Below are positions 8,026 to 15,129 of a stretch of DNA of 24,845 bases, piece after piece. The DNA lies in IMG/VR virus record IMGVR_UViG_3300028228_000502, positions 1 to 24,845 of that record. One strand, 5' to 3'. A program made the translations under genes and the position numbers. Origin of the DNA: a virus. The notes beneath the pieces are model-generated. The model saw only the letters and a list, made by a program, of their open reading frames with translations. It had not been told where the DNA came from and did not search any database. Numbering within the stretch: position 1 is the stretch's first letter; each line of letters begins with the position of its first letter.

Positions 8026-8307
8026 ATGAAAAACACTGTAACCCGAGATCAAATCGACGCGCTGATGGCAGCGAGCGATGTAGATGTGTGCACCAAATTT
8101 GAGAAGGTGACGGTCGTTACGGTGCGTCTTCCGAATGGCTTTGTCCTGGTCGAAGCATCGGGCGCGGTCGACAAGGCCAACTATTCGGAGGCGATGGGGC
8201 GCAAGGTCTGCCTCGATCGCATCGCGATCAAGTTGTGGTCCTTCGAGGGCTACCGGCTATCGAGTGCGATCGCGCGAGAGCAGAAACGGGGAGGCGATGA
8301 CGCATGA
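8026..8307 (+). CDS. Gp49-family phage protein
   Basis: A 93-residue protein matching the Gp49 family (PF13876) pattern: an N-terminal helix TRDQIDALMAAS, then TVRLPNGFVLVEASGAV, KANYSEAMGRKVCLDRIAIK and LWSFEGYRLSSAI. The family is widespread in tailed phages near head-tail genes, but its biochemical role is not known. It starts after the repeat tract. Its stop overlaps the next ATG, with a good ribosome-binding site for that gene (GGGGAGG, 8288-8294) inside its own end. Confidence 0.75.
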   Translation: MKNTVTRDQIDALMAASDVDVCTKFEKVTVVTVRLPNGFVLVEASGAVDKANYSEAMGRKVCLDRIAIKLWSFEGYRLSSAIAREQKRGGDDA

Positions 8308-8429
8308 GCTCTGGGTTGCGTTATATTTTCGAAGGGATCGAGCGGCGGATGGAGGCGGTTCGGGCGTTTAATATCCGGATCGTATCTGTGAAATCTGTGG
8401 TTAAAAACTCCGGAGGTTCGGACCGATGA
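8304..8429 (+). CDS. Small 41-residue coupled gene of unknown function
   Basis: A short gene with ATGA overlaps on both sides: its ATG overlaps the Gp49 stop and its stop overlaps the ATG at 8426. A strong ribosome-binding site (GGGGAGG) precedes it. The product begins MSSGLRYIFEGIERRMEAVR and ends KNSGGSDR. The segment IERRMEAVRAFN is very close to IEKRMERVRAFN near the start of the tape measure protein, and the DNA is similar too. The last third is encoded by a repeat-like stretch containing ATCTGTG twice. The tight coupling supports translation; the function is unknown. Confidence 0.55.
   Translation: MSSGLRYIFEGIERRMEAVRAFNIRIVSVKSVVKNSGGSDR
8384..8407. repeat. ATCTGTG-containing dispersed-repeat-like stretch
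   Basis: ATCTGTG occurs at 8384-8390 and again at 8393-8399, followed by GTTAAAAAC. This resembles an intergenic repeat text often seen in Verrucomicrobiota and Planctomycetes genomes (from memory). Here it lies inside the small gene 8304-8429 and just before the minor head gene. Confidence 0.4.
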
Positions 8430-9263
8430 AGTTCGCTTCACCACAGCCCTTTCTTGAGGCGTTGAATGCGCAGGCGGTGCGCTCGTTGCTCCCGACCTCG
8501 ATGTCGAGTGCGCAACTTGCGGAAATCCCAGCGCGGATTTTGGAGCGGGCTCGGTTCTCGGCCAAGGTGCGTAATCTCGAACACTTGGCGGTGATCGAGG
8601 ACGTGTCGACGCAGGTGACCGAGGGGTCTCTCGATATCGCGACGGCGCGGTTGCGCGTTAAACAGTTTGTCGCATCGACCGGCTACCAGGCCGATGAGTC
8701 GATTCGAGGCGGTTTACAGGACTTCTTAAGCACCGCTCGAACGGAGCTCCAGGTCCGGATGAATGTGCAACTCGCCCAGGGTGCGGGCTGGCACCAACAG
8801 GGGCAAGATCCTGATATCTTGGATGCGTTTCCCGCGCTGGAATTTAGCCGGGTGGAGTCTCGGGAAGAGCCGCGTGGCACGTGGCCGAAGAGCTGGAACC
8901 GGGCACGCGCGGAGACGATCACCGATGGGGCCACCGATAGCAGCACGGGGCGTATGATCGCGCTCAAGGGGCATCCCATCTGGGCGCGGTTGTCGCGGTT
9001 TGGTCTGCCGTATGAGCCTTTCGATTTTGGCTAGTGGCTACGGCACCGAGGACGTGCGCCGCGCCGATGCGATGGCGCTGGGGTTGCTCGATCTCGACAC
9101 GGTGATCGTTCCGGATGACCGGGGGTTTTTAAATGCCGGATCTGCAGGCGAGCCCGGCCGTGCCGCACGTGCGCGACTGCGTGAGGCAGTCGAGGCAACC
9201 GGCATCGGGCGCTTTGATGCCGAGGGCGTGTTGCACTACGTCGAACCGGAAGGAGGCGTGTGA
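8426..9263 (+). CDS. Minor head protein (Mu gpF-like), one frameshift
   Basis: Internal head or head-assembly protein of the Mu F group. The first ~130 residues are helical (SMSSAQLAEIPARILERARF, ATARLRVKQFVASTGY). The diagnostic part is the block EPRGTWPKSWNRA, TGRMIALKGHPIWARLSRFG, LPYEPFDFG, a pattern seen in F-type minor head proteins. The frame stops at 9032-9034 inside this block, but the expected continuation (SGYGTEDVRRADAMALGLL) follows in another frame; removing one base from the T4G2 stretch 9025-9030 restores it. The repaired product is about 278 residues. A good ribosome-binding site (CGGAGG, 8411-8416) precedes the ATG. Its position after the capsid gene differs from Mu, where F follows the portal. 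Confidence 0.75.
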
Positions 9264-9860
9264 TGCCGCTAGTGCCCATCATGGCGTTTGATGATCCGCG
9301 CAAGTATCCGCCGTTGTTGCGGTTGGCGGATGGCGTGAAGCGTCCGGAGGTCCGCCGGGTGATGGGGCGTGGGGTCGCGACTCGTCTGCGCAAACACTTT
9401 TCCGAGCTGGATAGCAAGCGAGCCAATCGCCTCGGCGGCAAGCGCACTCACTTCTATGGAGAGGTGCGGAAGAGTGTGCAGAATCCCCTGGTCGAAGCAC
9501 CCGATGGCGTGATGGTCGCGATCAACCACGTGGGCATTGCCCAGCGCTACTTCGGTGGCGTGATCGAGGCGAAGCCTGGGAGCAAGCTGACCATCCCCGT
9601 GCATCCGGAGGCGCATGGCAAACGTGCGCGCCAATTTAACGATCTCACCCCCGATCTACTTCCCCGATGGGGATGGTATCCTGGTAAGGGAAAATCCCGC
9701 CTCTCCCTCGGGTATCGGCGAGGTGTATTACCTGCTCCGCCAACGCGTGGAACAGAAGGCCGACGCCACGGTATTGCCTACCGATTCCGAACTCGAAACC
9801 GCCGGGTTCGAGGCCGGTGAAGATCATATCCAAACTCTCGTCGCGAGGAGTGAACGCTGA
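9263..9860 (+). CDS. Virion morphogenesis / tail completion protein (Mu gpG-like), one frameshift
   Basis: Starts at the ATG that overlaps the upstream stop, with an ideal AGGAGG at 9251-9256. The pattern fits the gpG virion-morphogenesis group: RLRKHFSELDSKRANRLGGK, HFYGEVRKSVQNPL, then VMVAINHVGIAQRYFGG with a conserved Gly-Gly, then IPVHPEAHGKRARQFNDL. The frame shifts at the C5 run 9650-9654. Removing one C gives LTPIYFPDGDGILVRENP and continues to the stop at 9858-9860. The repaired product is about 198 residues. The protein probably joins the head-tail interface; the exact role in this phage is inferred. The stop overlaps the next ATG (TGATG). Confidence 0.65.
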
Positions 9861-10321
9861 TGCCTACTGATCCTCTCACTACTCCAGTCACGACGGTCGC
9901 ATCGCTGATCAGCGCGCATGAGTATTTCACGGGTGTCGTCGAAGCCAACACTGAGCTGGTGGGTGACATCGCGCAGACACTCAAGATCCAGCTGAGTAAA
10001 CTGGGGTTGGCGATCGCCGTGCTGGTGCCGTCGTTGGGCGATCTTAAAACCCGTGGGAGTGGCTTCGAAGCGGAGCTCGATATCGTGGTCGAAGTCTCCG
10101 AGCTGGTGATGCTCAACCGCACCGGCAAGGGCGCGGGATCAGCCGCGCTGCAGGTGATCAAGGCGATCCACAAAAAGCCCAACGGTCTCGACCAGGTGGG
10201 CGCGATGCACCGCGCGGGTATTAACGAGATCAACGTGGATCTCGAACTCTCGGCTAAGCGTCAGGCGCATCCGCGCTATCTGGTGTATCACGTTTACGCG
10301 ACGACCCGCGTGATCCTCTAA
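9860..10321 (+). CDS. Probable tail terminator / tail completion protein
   Basis: A 153-residue intact protein directly ahead of the tail tube gene, the normal place for the tail terminator. The pattern is mixed alpha-beta with short strands around a helix: LGLAIAVLVPSLGDL, AELDIVVEVSELVMLNR, GAGSAALQVIKAIHKKPNG, NVDLELSAKRQAHPRYLV, VYHVYATTRVIL. This alternation, a helix followed by antiparallel strands with a final strand of the YHVYATTRV type, fits terminator or Mu gp37-like proteins that cap the tail tube. No sequence motif settles the call. Confidence 0.5.
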   Translation: MPTDPLTTPVTTVASLISAHEYFTGVVEANTELVGDIAQTLKIQLSKLGLAIAVLVPSLGDLKTRGSGFEAELDIVVEVSELVMLNRTGKGAGSAALQVIKAIHKKPNGLDQVGAMHRAGINEINVDLELSAKRQAHPRYLVYHVYATTRVIL

Positions 10322-10376
10322 GCCGTTTCAATTTTTTCCGATAATCCAATCCAACCAAAACCAACGTTAAAACATC

Positions 10377-11197
10377 ATGGGAACTGACAACCAAACTATG
10401 CACCACTTGCGCGCCGAAATCCAAGGCACAGTCGAGTGGTATTTCTCCGAAGGCGCAAGCAGTGCGGCCAACGCCATTCTGCTGGGCTACCTCCATATGG
10501 GCAACTTTCTGGGCGCTGAGATCAAGAGTGATCCTAAGCGCACGACTACACTGAAGGCATCGCGGGGCATCGTCTTCGAGGGCGGTAGCACGGGCGCTGG
10601 CGTCTCGCTGGGGCTCGAATTCATGACCAAGGAAGTGGCCGATATGCGCAAGGCCAAGATCGCCTTGATGGCGGCGGCCGGCACGGCGTTTACGCAGGCA
10701 GCGATCGCGGCCGGCGCGATCGATACGCTCGCTTTCACGGCCGATATTCCGGCGAAGCTCAACTACGACTACCCGCTCACTAAACGGGCGCGTTGTTGCG
10801 CCATTTCTCGGCAGCGGTCCTCACGTTTGAAGCGGGGGTATTGGTCGCTGGCACGGACTACCTCCTCGACTCCGAGCTGGGCATGGTGCGGTTTATTAAC
10901 GCCGCCAACTTGCCCGATGGCAATGTGACGATCAATGCCACAGTGCCCGCGATCGATGCGGCCCATGCGAAATACATGGAAGGCATCGTGCCCATGGGCC
11001 AAGCCGTGCGACGCGGCTGGATGCGCGGCGTGGTGTGGGATCAAGACGATGCCAACAACAAGGTCTTCGAAATCGAGCCACGCGCCGTGGAGATCTACAC
11101 CAGCGGCGGGTTCTCTGTCTCTCACGACAACCAGAGCGAGCACAAGATCACGGTGATGTTCACGTCGATCACCGAGCGCTTCCTGGTGCGTCCGTAA
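10377..11197 (+). CDS. Major tail tube protein, one frameshift
   Basis: Probable main component of the tail tube. The N-terminal part runs EIQGTVEWYFSEGASSAANA and LHMGNFLGAEIKSDPKR; the C-terminal half has NNKVFEIEPRAVEIYTSGGF and NQSEHKITVMFTSITERF, a beta-rich pattern ending in the strand typical of tube proteins. The frame changes at 10782-10784: adding one A to the AAA run gives PLTKTGALLRHFSAAVLTF, after which the frame is intact to the stop. The repaired product is about 273 residues. A long A/C-rich leader without Shine-Dalgarno precedes the ATG, as for the capsid genes. Position between terminator and chaperones supports the call. Confidence 0.65.
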
Positions 11198-11245
11198 CCG
11201 CTCGGAATGGCCTCCTCACCGAACCCTCAAACCTAAATCGATATT

Positions 11246-12000
11246 ATGCCTCTCGTGCTCAAAATTGAAACGACTACGGGCTTGCTCGTGCCCGGTGGGG
11301 TGGCCCCACCGATCGCGCGCGGCCCGCAGGTCACCACCCTGCAATTTCTCACCAACTCCAATGCGGCCCTCCTCACGGAGGGCCACCCGTGGCGATCAAG
11401 CTCTACGCCCTGGACGATACCGTGACGCCCATCGCGACCTTCAATACCTGGGAACGCGTCGCGGCCTTTGCGACCTACCGGGGCACGCTCAACCCGCTCG
11501 TCGAAGCGGCGCTGGGCTACCTGCCCGCTGGGACATTGTATGGACGCATCAGCTACGGCACGCCCAACGTCGACTCGGCGCTCTTCCACGTGCGCTGGGG
11601 TGGCAGCGGCGAAGTGACCGGTGCACCGATCACGCCCATCGTCATCACGCAACCAAGTGGACCGGTGAAACAGACGATCTCGTTGGCGGCTAAGACCGGC
11701 AACGTGAAGGTCGAGACCTACGGCAATCGCGTCGTGCGAGCGGCGGGTAATGTCGTGGGCTTGCAGGTCTACGCCAACACGGCACCGGAGGGAGCCGACA
11801 TGCTCATCGAGCTGCGAAAGAACGGCGTGGGCACGGGAGCAGTCGCGACCCTGAGCGCGGATGCGAAGAGTGAACGCACGGAGTTTGACCCGGTGATCGC
11901 CGTGGCCGTTGACGACGTGCTCGACATCTCAGTCACCCAAATCGGCAGCTCCAAAGCGGGCGGCTACCTGAACGTGGAAGCTGAGCTCGAGCTCACCTGA
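11246..12000 (+). CDS. Beta-sandwich tail/fiber-associated protein, one frameshift
   Basis: Starts at ATG 11246 (MPLVLKIETTTGLLVPGG). The frame breaks at the CCC run 11386-11388; adding one C gives TEGHPVAIKLYALDDTVT and the rest is open to 12000, about 251 residues in all. The N-terminal half is a structural domain I do not recognise. The C-terminal ~110 residues have a clear beta-sandwich pattern (GNVVGLQVYANTAPEGADML, IELRKNGVGTGAV, AVAVDDVLDISVTQIGSS), similar to adhesion or baseplate modules that may bind sugars. It probably belongs to the fiber block with the next gene. The function is not proven. Confidence 0.5.
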
Positions 12001-12013
12001 CGAAAGTCAAAGG

Positions 12014-12043
12014 GCTGAAAACTGAAACGCTGAAAACTGAAAA
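12014..12043. repeat. Second GCTGAAA-type repeat tract
   Basis: GCTGAAAACTGAAA occurs at 12014-12027 and again at 12029-12042. The tract is of the same type as the one at 7981-8022, about 4 kb upstream. It fills most of the gap before the fiber gene. Confidence 0.65.
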
Positions 12044-12068
12044 TGGTAACAACCACAAACTACACGAA

Positions 12069-13889
12069 ATGAAAATCTTCTCTGAACTCTCCCTCTGCCT
12101 CGGCTTGATCCTCGCGATCGCGCCGTGGATTCACGCTCAGGACATCCCGTGGGACGATGTCGATAAGACGGGATCCGATCTCGCGGATCTGGCGACGCGC
12201 GATGCGAGTGACGTGACCAACGCGCCAGCCGGATCCATCGCAGCGACCGACGCCCAAGCAGCGATCAACGAACTCGACACCGAGAAAGCGACCACCGCGC
12301 AAGGCGCGCTAGCCGATAGCGCCACGCAACCCGGAGACAACGTCTCCACCCTCACCAACGACTCCGGATACCTCACAACCGCGCTCGCTAACCCGCAGTT
12401 CGCCGCCCGGTCGCCGGACTCGGGGATTGTGTTTACAACGACCGGCACGGCACTTAACGCCGCTGTCTTACCTAGTGCTGGCCCAAGATTTATTAGATTC
12501 CGGTCAGTTATCCCTGCTACTGGAAGCCAGGCACTTTCGGGTCCAGCGATGGCCTCACTAAATTCGGGCTCTGCAGTTGTTAGCGCGTTTACGGCTCAGT
12601 TTCGAAGCTCAAATGGCAGAATACGTGTCCATGCTTTTGGAGGCACATATAGTGACTTTCGCTACCGCGAATTTAATTTAGCCGCGTTTGTGGGTGGGGT
12701 TGCAGACGTAGTCATTGTGACGCAAGGCGCATCAGTGCCGTTAGTTTACGTCAATGGTTTGGTGTTTGGCCCAACGAGCGGATCGGATGTCACCGGAGGT
12801 TCGGCCCCCGCATGGAGCACTCTTGAGACGTTAGCATTCTCAGAGTTTTTGGAAGTAGGCATGGATAACTGGGCGGCGAGTATCTTTGAGCACGGCAACG
12901 TCGCCCTCACCGCCGCCGAGGTGCTCACGCTGCACCGCTTCGGGTGGGCTGCGTTGCCGAAGTATGTGCATGCAGCGGGAGCGGGAGTTGCGCTAATCTC
13001 TCCAGACACGCTAAACGGGGGGTTTGAAACCGCAGGCGGCGGTGGGAATACCTTTTCTAGCTGGTCAGAGTTTACGTCTGGAACCTCTTCAATCAACGAC
13101 GAAACCTCGGTAGTGCATTCAGGTTCAAATGCTCTGCGATTAGACCTAGACGGTGCGGCCTCTAATGCCGCAGTGGCCCAAGGCATCTTTACCGCCGGAA
13201 ACCGTTACAGGGTGGCCTTTTGGGCTAGAAATGCCGGTGGAAGTGCAAGAGTTCAAGTTTATAGTAATAGCACTGTATACTCCTCTGTGCTTACCACGGA
13301 CTACGCAAAACATTTCATTTGATTTTTACGCCAACCATATCGAGCATCCAATTTCGGCCGGTTCGCGGGATTTGGCCAAAACGATAGCATATATATTGAC
13401 GACATAACAGTCACACCTATCGGCGTCGCCGGATCATGGGACTTCAGCGCCGGCGCAGGCTACCAGCAGCGGGACCTCAGCGGCGGCAAACGCCCGATGA
13501 CGCTCACGACCACGGGAGTCCAACGCCTGCGACCAGACCGCCAAGGCTCGGTGACCGGCTCTCTCACGTGGGCTGACACCCATGAGGCTAAGTCTCTCCT
13601 AGGCCAGAAAGCCCTACCATCAAACGCCATCATTGATGCGATCACATTCGTGGCCACTGCCGGATCAACCGGCGACGGCATCACCATTGGCACCACCACC
13701 GATCCCGATCAATTCGTGACGGTCAATACCTACACCACCACCGCCGAAAACTTCGCCGGTTCGCAACTGACCAGCCCTTTCCCCGGTGGCACCGCGACCA
13801 ACGACCTCACCATCGTAGTCGATCCAGACACAGCCAACTACACCGGATCCATCACCACAACGGTCACCTATCACCTCGCCAATTACTAA
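12069..13889 (+). CDS. Exported-type mosaic tail fiber with LamG-like and CBM-like modules, two compensating frameshifts
   Basis: Begins with a typical Sec signal peptide: MKIF, a hydrophobic core (CLGLILAIAP) and likely cleavage after HAQ. Next comes a fiber-type repeat stem (VDKTGSDLADLATRDASDVT, DTEKATTAQGALADSATQPG), then a LamG or concanavalin-like module from about residue 140 (FIRFRSVIPA, VPLVYVNGLVFG, WAASIFEHGNVALTAAEVL). Then follows a carbohydrate-binding-like module (NGGFETAGGGGNTFSSWSEF, YRVAFWARN), and a C-terminal region to ATYHLANY-like end. A stop at 13320-13322 interrupts the frame. Adding one A at 13307-13310 and removing one T at 13352-13354 gives DYAKTFHLIFTPTISSIQF and GRFAGFGQNDSIYIDDI, as expected for the module. 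Receptor or sugar binding is inferred. Confidence 0.6.
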
Positions 13890-13899
13890 GCCGCTCACC

Positions 13900-14490
13900 A
13901 TGAAAACCGCGCTCAAACTCATCTCTCTCACGCTCCTCGTTTTCTCGATCGGAGTGACATCTAATCACGCTCAATCCGAAAGCGAACCGATCGAAGAATC
14001 TTCCCCCATCCCTCCTCGATTGGTCGAAATGGGAGAGGGGTCTCCTCACCCATTCGCCCTGATCAAGACCCTCGATCCAGAAAATGGATTCGTCGTCTTT
14101 GATTGGGTATCGAGGGAAGGCGCGAAGCTCGACGGAGGAAACTCCATCGCGCGCTTTGCCCCACTCACAGCGGATATGGAAACCGGAGAATTCGCCACCC
14201 TCACCGATGCGGAAATCGCCTCGGCCATCCTCGCACCTGAGCCTCAGGCAGCGGTGCCTGTCAAAGTCACCCGTCGGCAACTCTTCCTCGCGCTCCTGCA
14301 AGTCGACGAAACGCTGACCCGAGATGCGATTCGCGCCATGCTCAGCACCGAGGCGCAACGCATCGAGCTCGATGAGGCGGCGGAGTTCGAGCGGGCCCAT
14401 CCGATGGTGGCGGCCCTCGCAGCCCATCCCACGCTCAATCTCACCAGCGACCAGGTCGACGATATCTTCCGCGCGGCCGCGACGCTGTAG
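13900..14490 (+). CDS. Fiber-associated protein with Sec signal peptide
   Basis: A 196-residue protein starting ten bases after the fiber stop. It begins with a second clear signal peptide (MKTALKLISLTLLVFSIGV, likely cut after HAQ), then a Pro/Glu-rich linker. A compact segment follows (PFALIKTLDPENGFVVFDWV), and a C-terminal helical domain (VTRRQLFLALLQVDETLTRD, AEFERAHPMVAALAAH, LTSDQVDDIFRAAATL). That last domain resembles the end of small proteins coded next to phage fibers, sometimes called assembly or fiber-chaperone proteins. Such proteins normally act in the cytoplasm, so the signal peptide is odd. The function is unknown. Confidence 0.55.
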   Translation: MKTALKLISLTLLVFSIGVTSNHAQSESEPIEESSPIPPRLVEMGEGSPHPFALIKTLDPENGFVVFDWVSREGAKLDGGNSIARFAPLTADMETGEFATLTDAEIASAILAPEPQAAVPVKVTRRQLFLALLQVDETLTRDAIRAMLSTEAQRIELDEAAEFERAHPMVAALAAHPTLNLTSDQVDDIFRAAATL

Positions 14491-14528
14491 CCTGCTGCTC
14501 AATCCCAAATCCACTCACCAAAACCATC

Positions 14529-15017
14529 ATGTCTACTGATACCATCACACAAAAAACCGCCTCTTCCATCACGCTCGAATCGGGCGCTACTATCTCCGCT
14601 CGCCGGATGAAATGGGGGGCGGCGACGAAGCTGCTCAGACTCATTCCGCAGCACCTCACAACCTACGCACCTTTGTTTTTTGCCAAAGACGAGGCAGGCA
14701 ATGCGGTGGGAGTCAGCGTCGATGCCATATTGCCCAAACTGGGGCAGATGATCGGCTCAGTCGAAGAGTTGACGACCTTCGTCCTACTCAACGGCACGAA
14801 CATCACACCGGAGCAGCTCAGTGAGGATCTGGAGTTTCACCAGGGGTTCGAACTCATCGCGGCCGCACTCGAACTCAACGCAGGAGACGACCTAAAAAAC
14901 TCATGCGCCGGCATCGGAAAAACACTCAGCGGGCTGGTGTCGGCGACACCGAGGAAGACGTCTACGGCGGCATCTACGCCTACCTCTGCGGGCACGGTTT
15001 CAGCGCCGACTACCTAG
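14529..15017 (+). CDS. Tail assembly chaperone, short form (lambda gpG analogue)
   Basis: A 162-residue protein directly before the tape measure gene, as for lambda G. The body (ITLESGATISARRMKWG, LLRLIPQHLTTYAPLFF, LTTFVLLNGTNITPEQ, GFELIAAALELNAGDDLK) fits a chaperone that binds the tape measure protein while the tail forms. After the slippery site at 14894-14900 the zero-frame tail becomes Ser/Thr-rich (TPRKTSTAASTPTSAGTVS), consistent with a segment under little constraint. Both this form and the longer fusion are expected. Confidence 0.7.
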   Translation: MSTDTITQKTASSITLESGATISARRMKWGAATKLLRLIPQHLTTYAPLFFAKDEAGNAVGVSVDAILPKLGQMIGSVEELTTFVLLNGTNITPEQLSEDLEFHQGFELIAAALELNAGDDLKNSCAGIGKTLSGLVSATPRKTSTAASTPTSAGTVSAPTT

Positions 15018-15097
15018 ACCGCTGCACGCTGTGGGATCTCGATCTATTCACCCGCCAAGTGAACCAACTGCAAGAAAAGCAGGGGCCGAAATGGTGA
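14529..15097 (+). CDS. Tail assembly chaperone fusion (gpGT analogue) by -1 frameshift
   Basis: The longer product is made if ribosomes slip back one base at A AAA AAC (14894-14900). Translation then moves to the -1 frame: RRHRKNTQRAGVGDTEEDVY, GGIYAYLCGHGFSADYLDRC, TLWDLDLFTRQVNQLQEK, ending at 15095-15097. The second frame has a conserved Trp/Leu/Phe pattern (LWDLDLF) typical of T-like domains that bind the tube protein. The frame relation was checked by position: the downstream frame is exactly -1. The frameshift mechanism is established in the gpG/gpGT family; use here is inferred from the motif and context. Confidence 0.65.
14894..14900 (+). promoter_or_regulatory. Programmed -1 ribosomal frameshift site A AAA AAC
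   Basis: The zero-frame codons are CTA AAA AAC, so the heptamer A AAA AAC is in the right phase for slippage. It is one of the strongest known slippery sequences. A perfect 6-bp hairpin, GGTGTC (14936-14941) with GACACC (14945-14950), lies 35 bases downstream. This is farther than a usual stimulator and its role is uncertain. Confidence 0.7.
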
Positions 15098-15129
15098 GTG
15101 CGCTGCGGATCGAAAACACGGAATAAACA

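Noticed and set aside
14936-14950. Hairpin GGTGTC/GACACC as the frameshift stimulator
   Set aside because: It is 35 bases from the slippery site, well beyond the usual 5-9. It is noted but not annotated as a regulatory feature.
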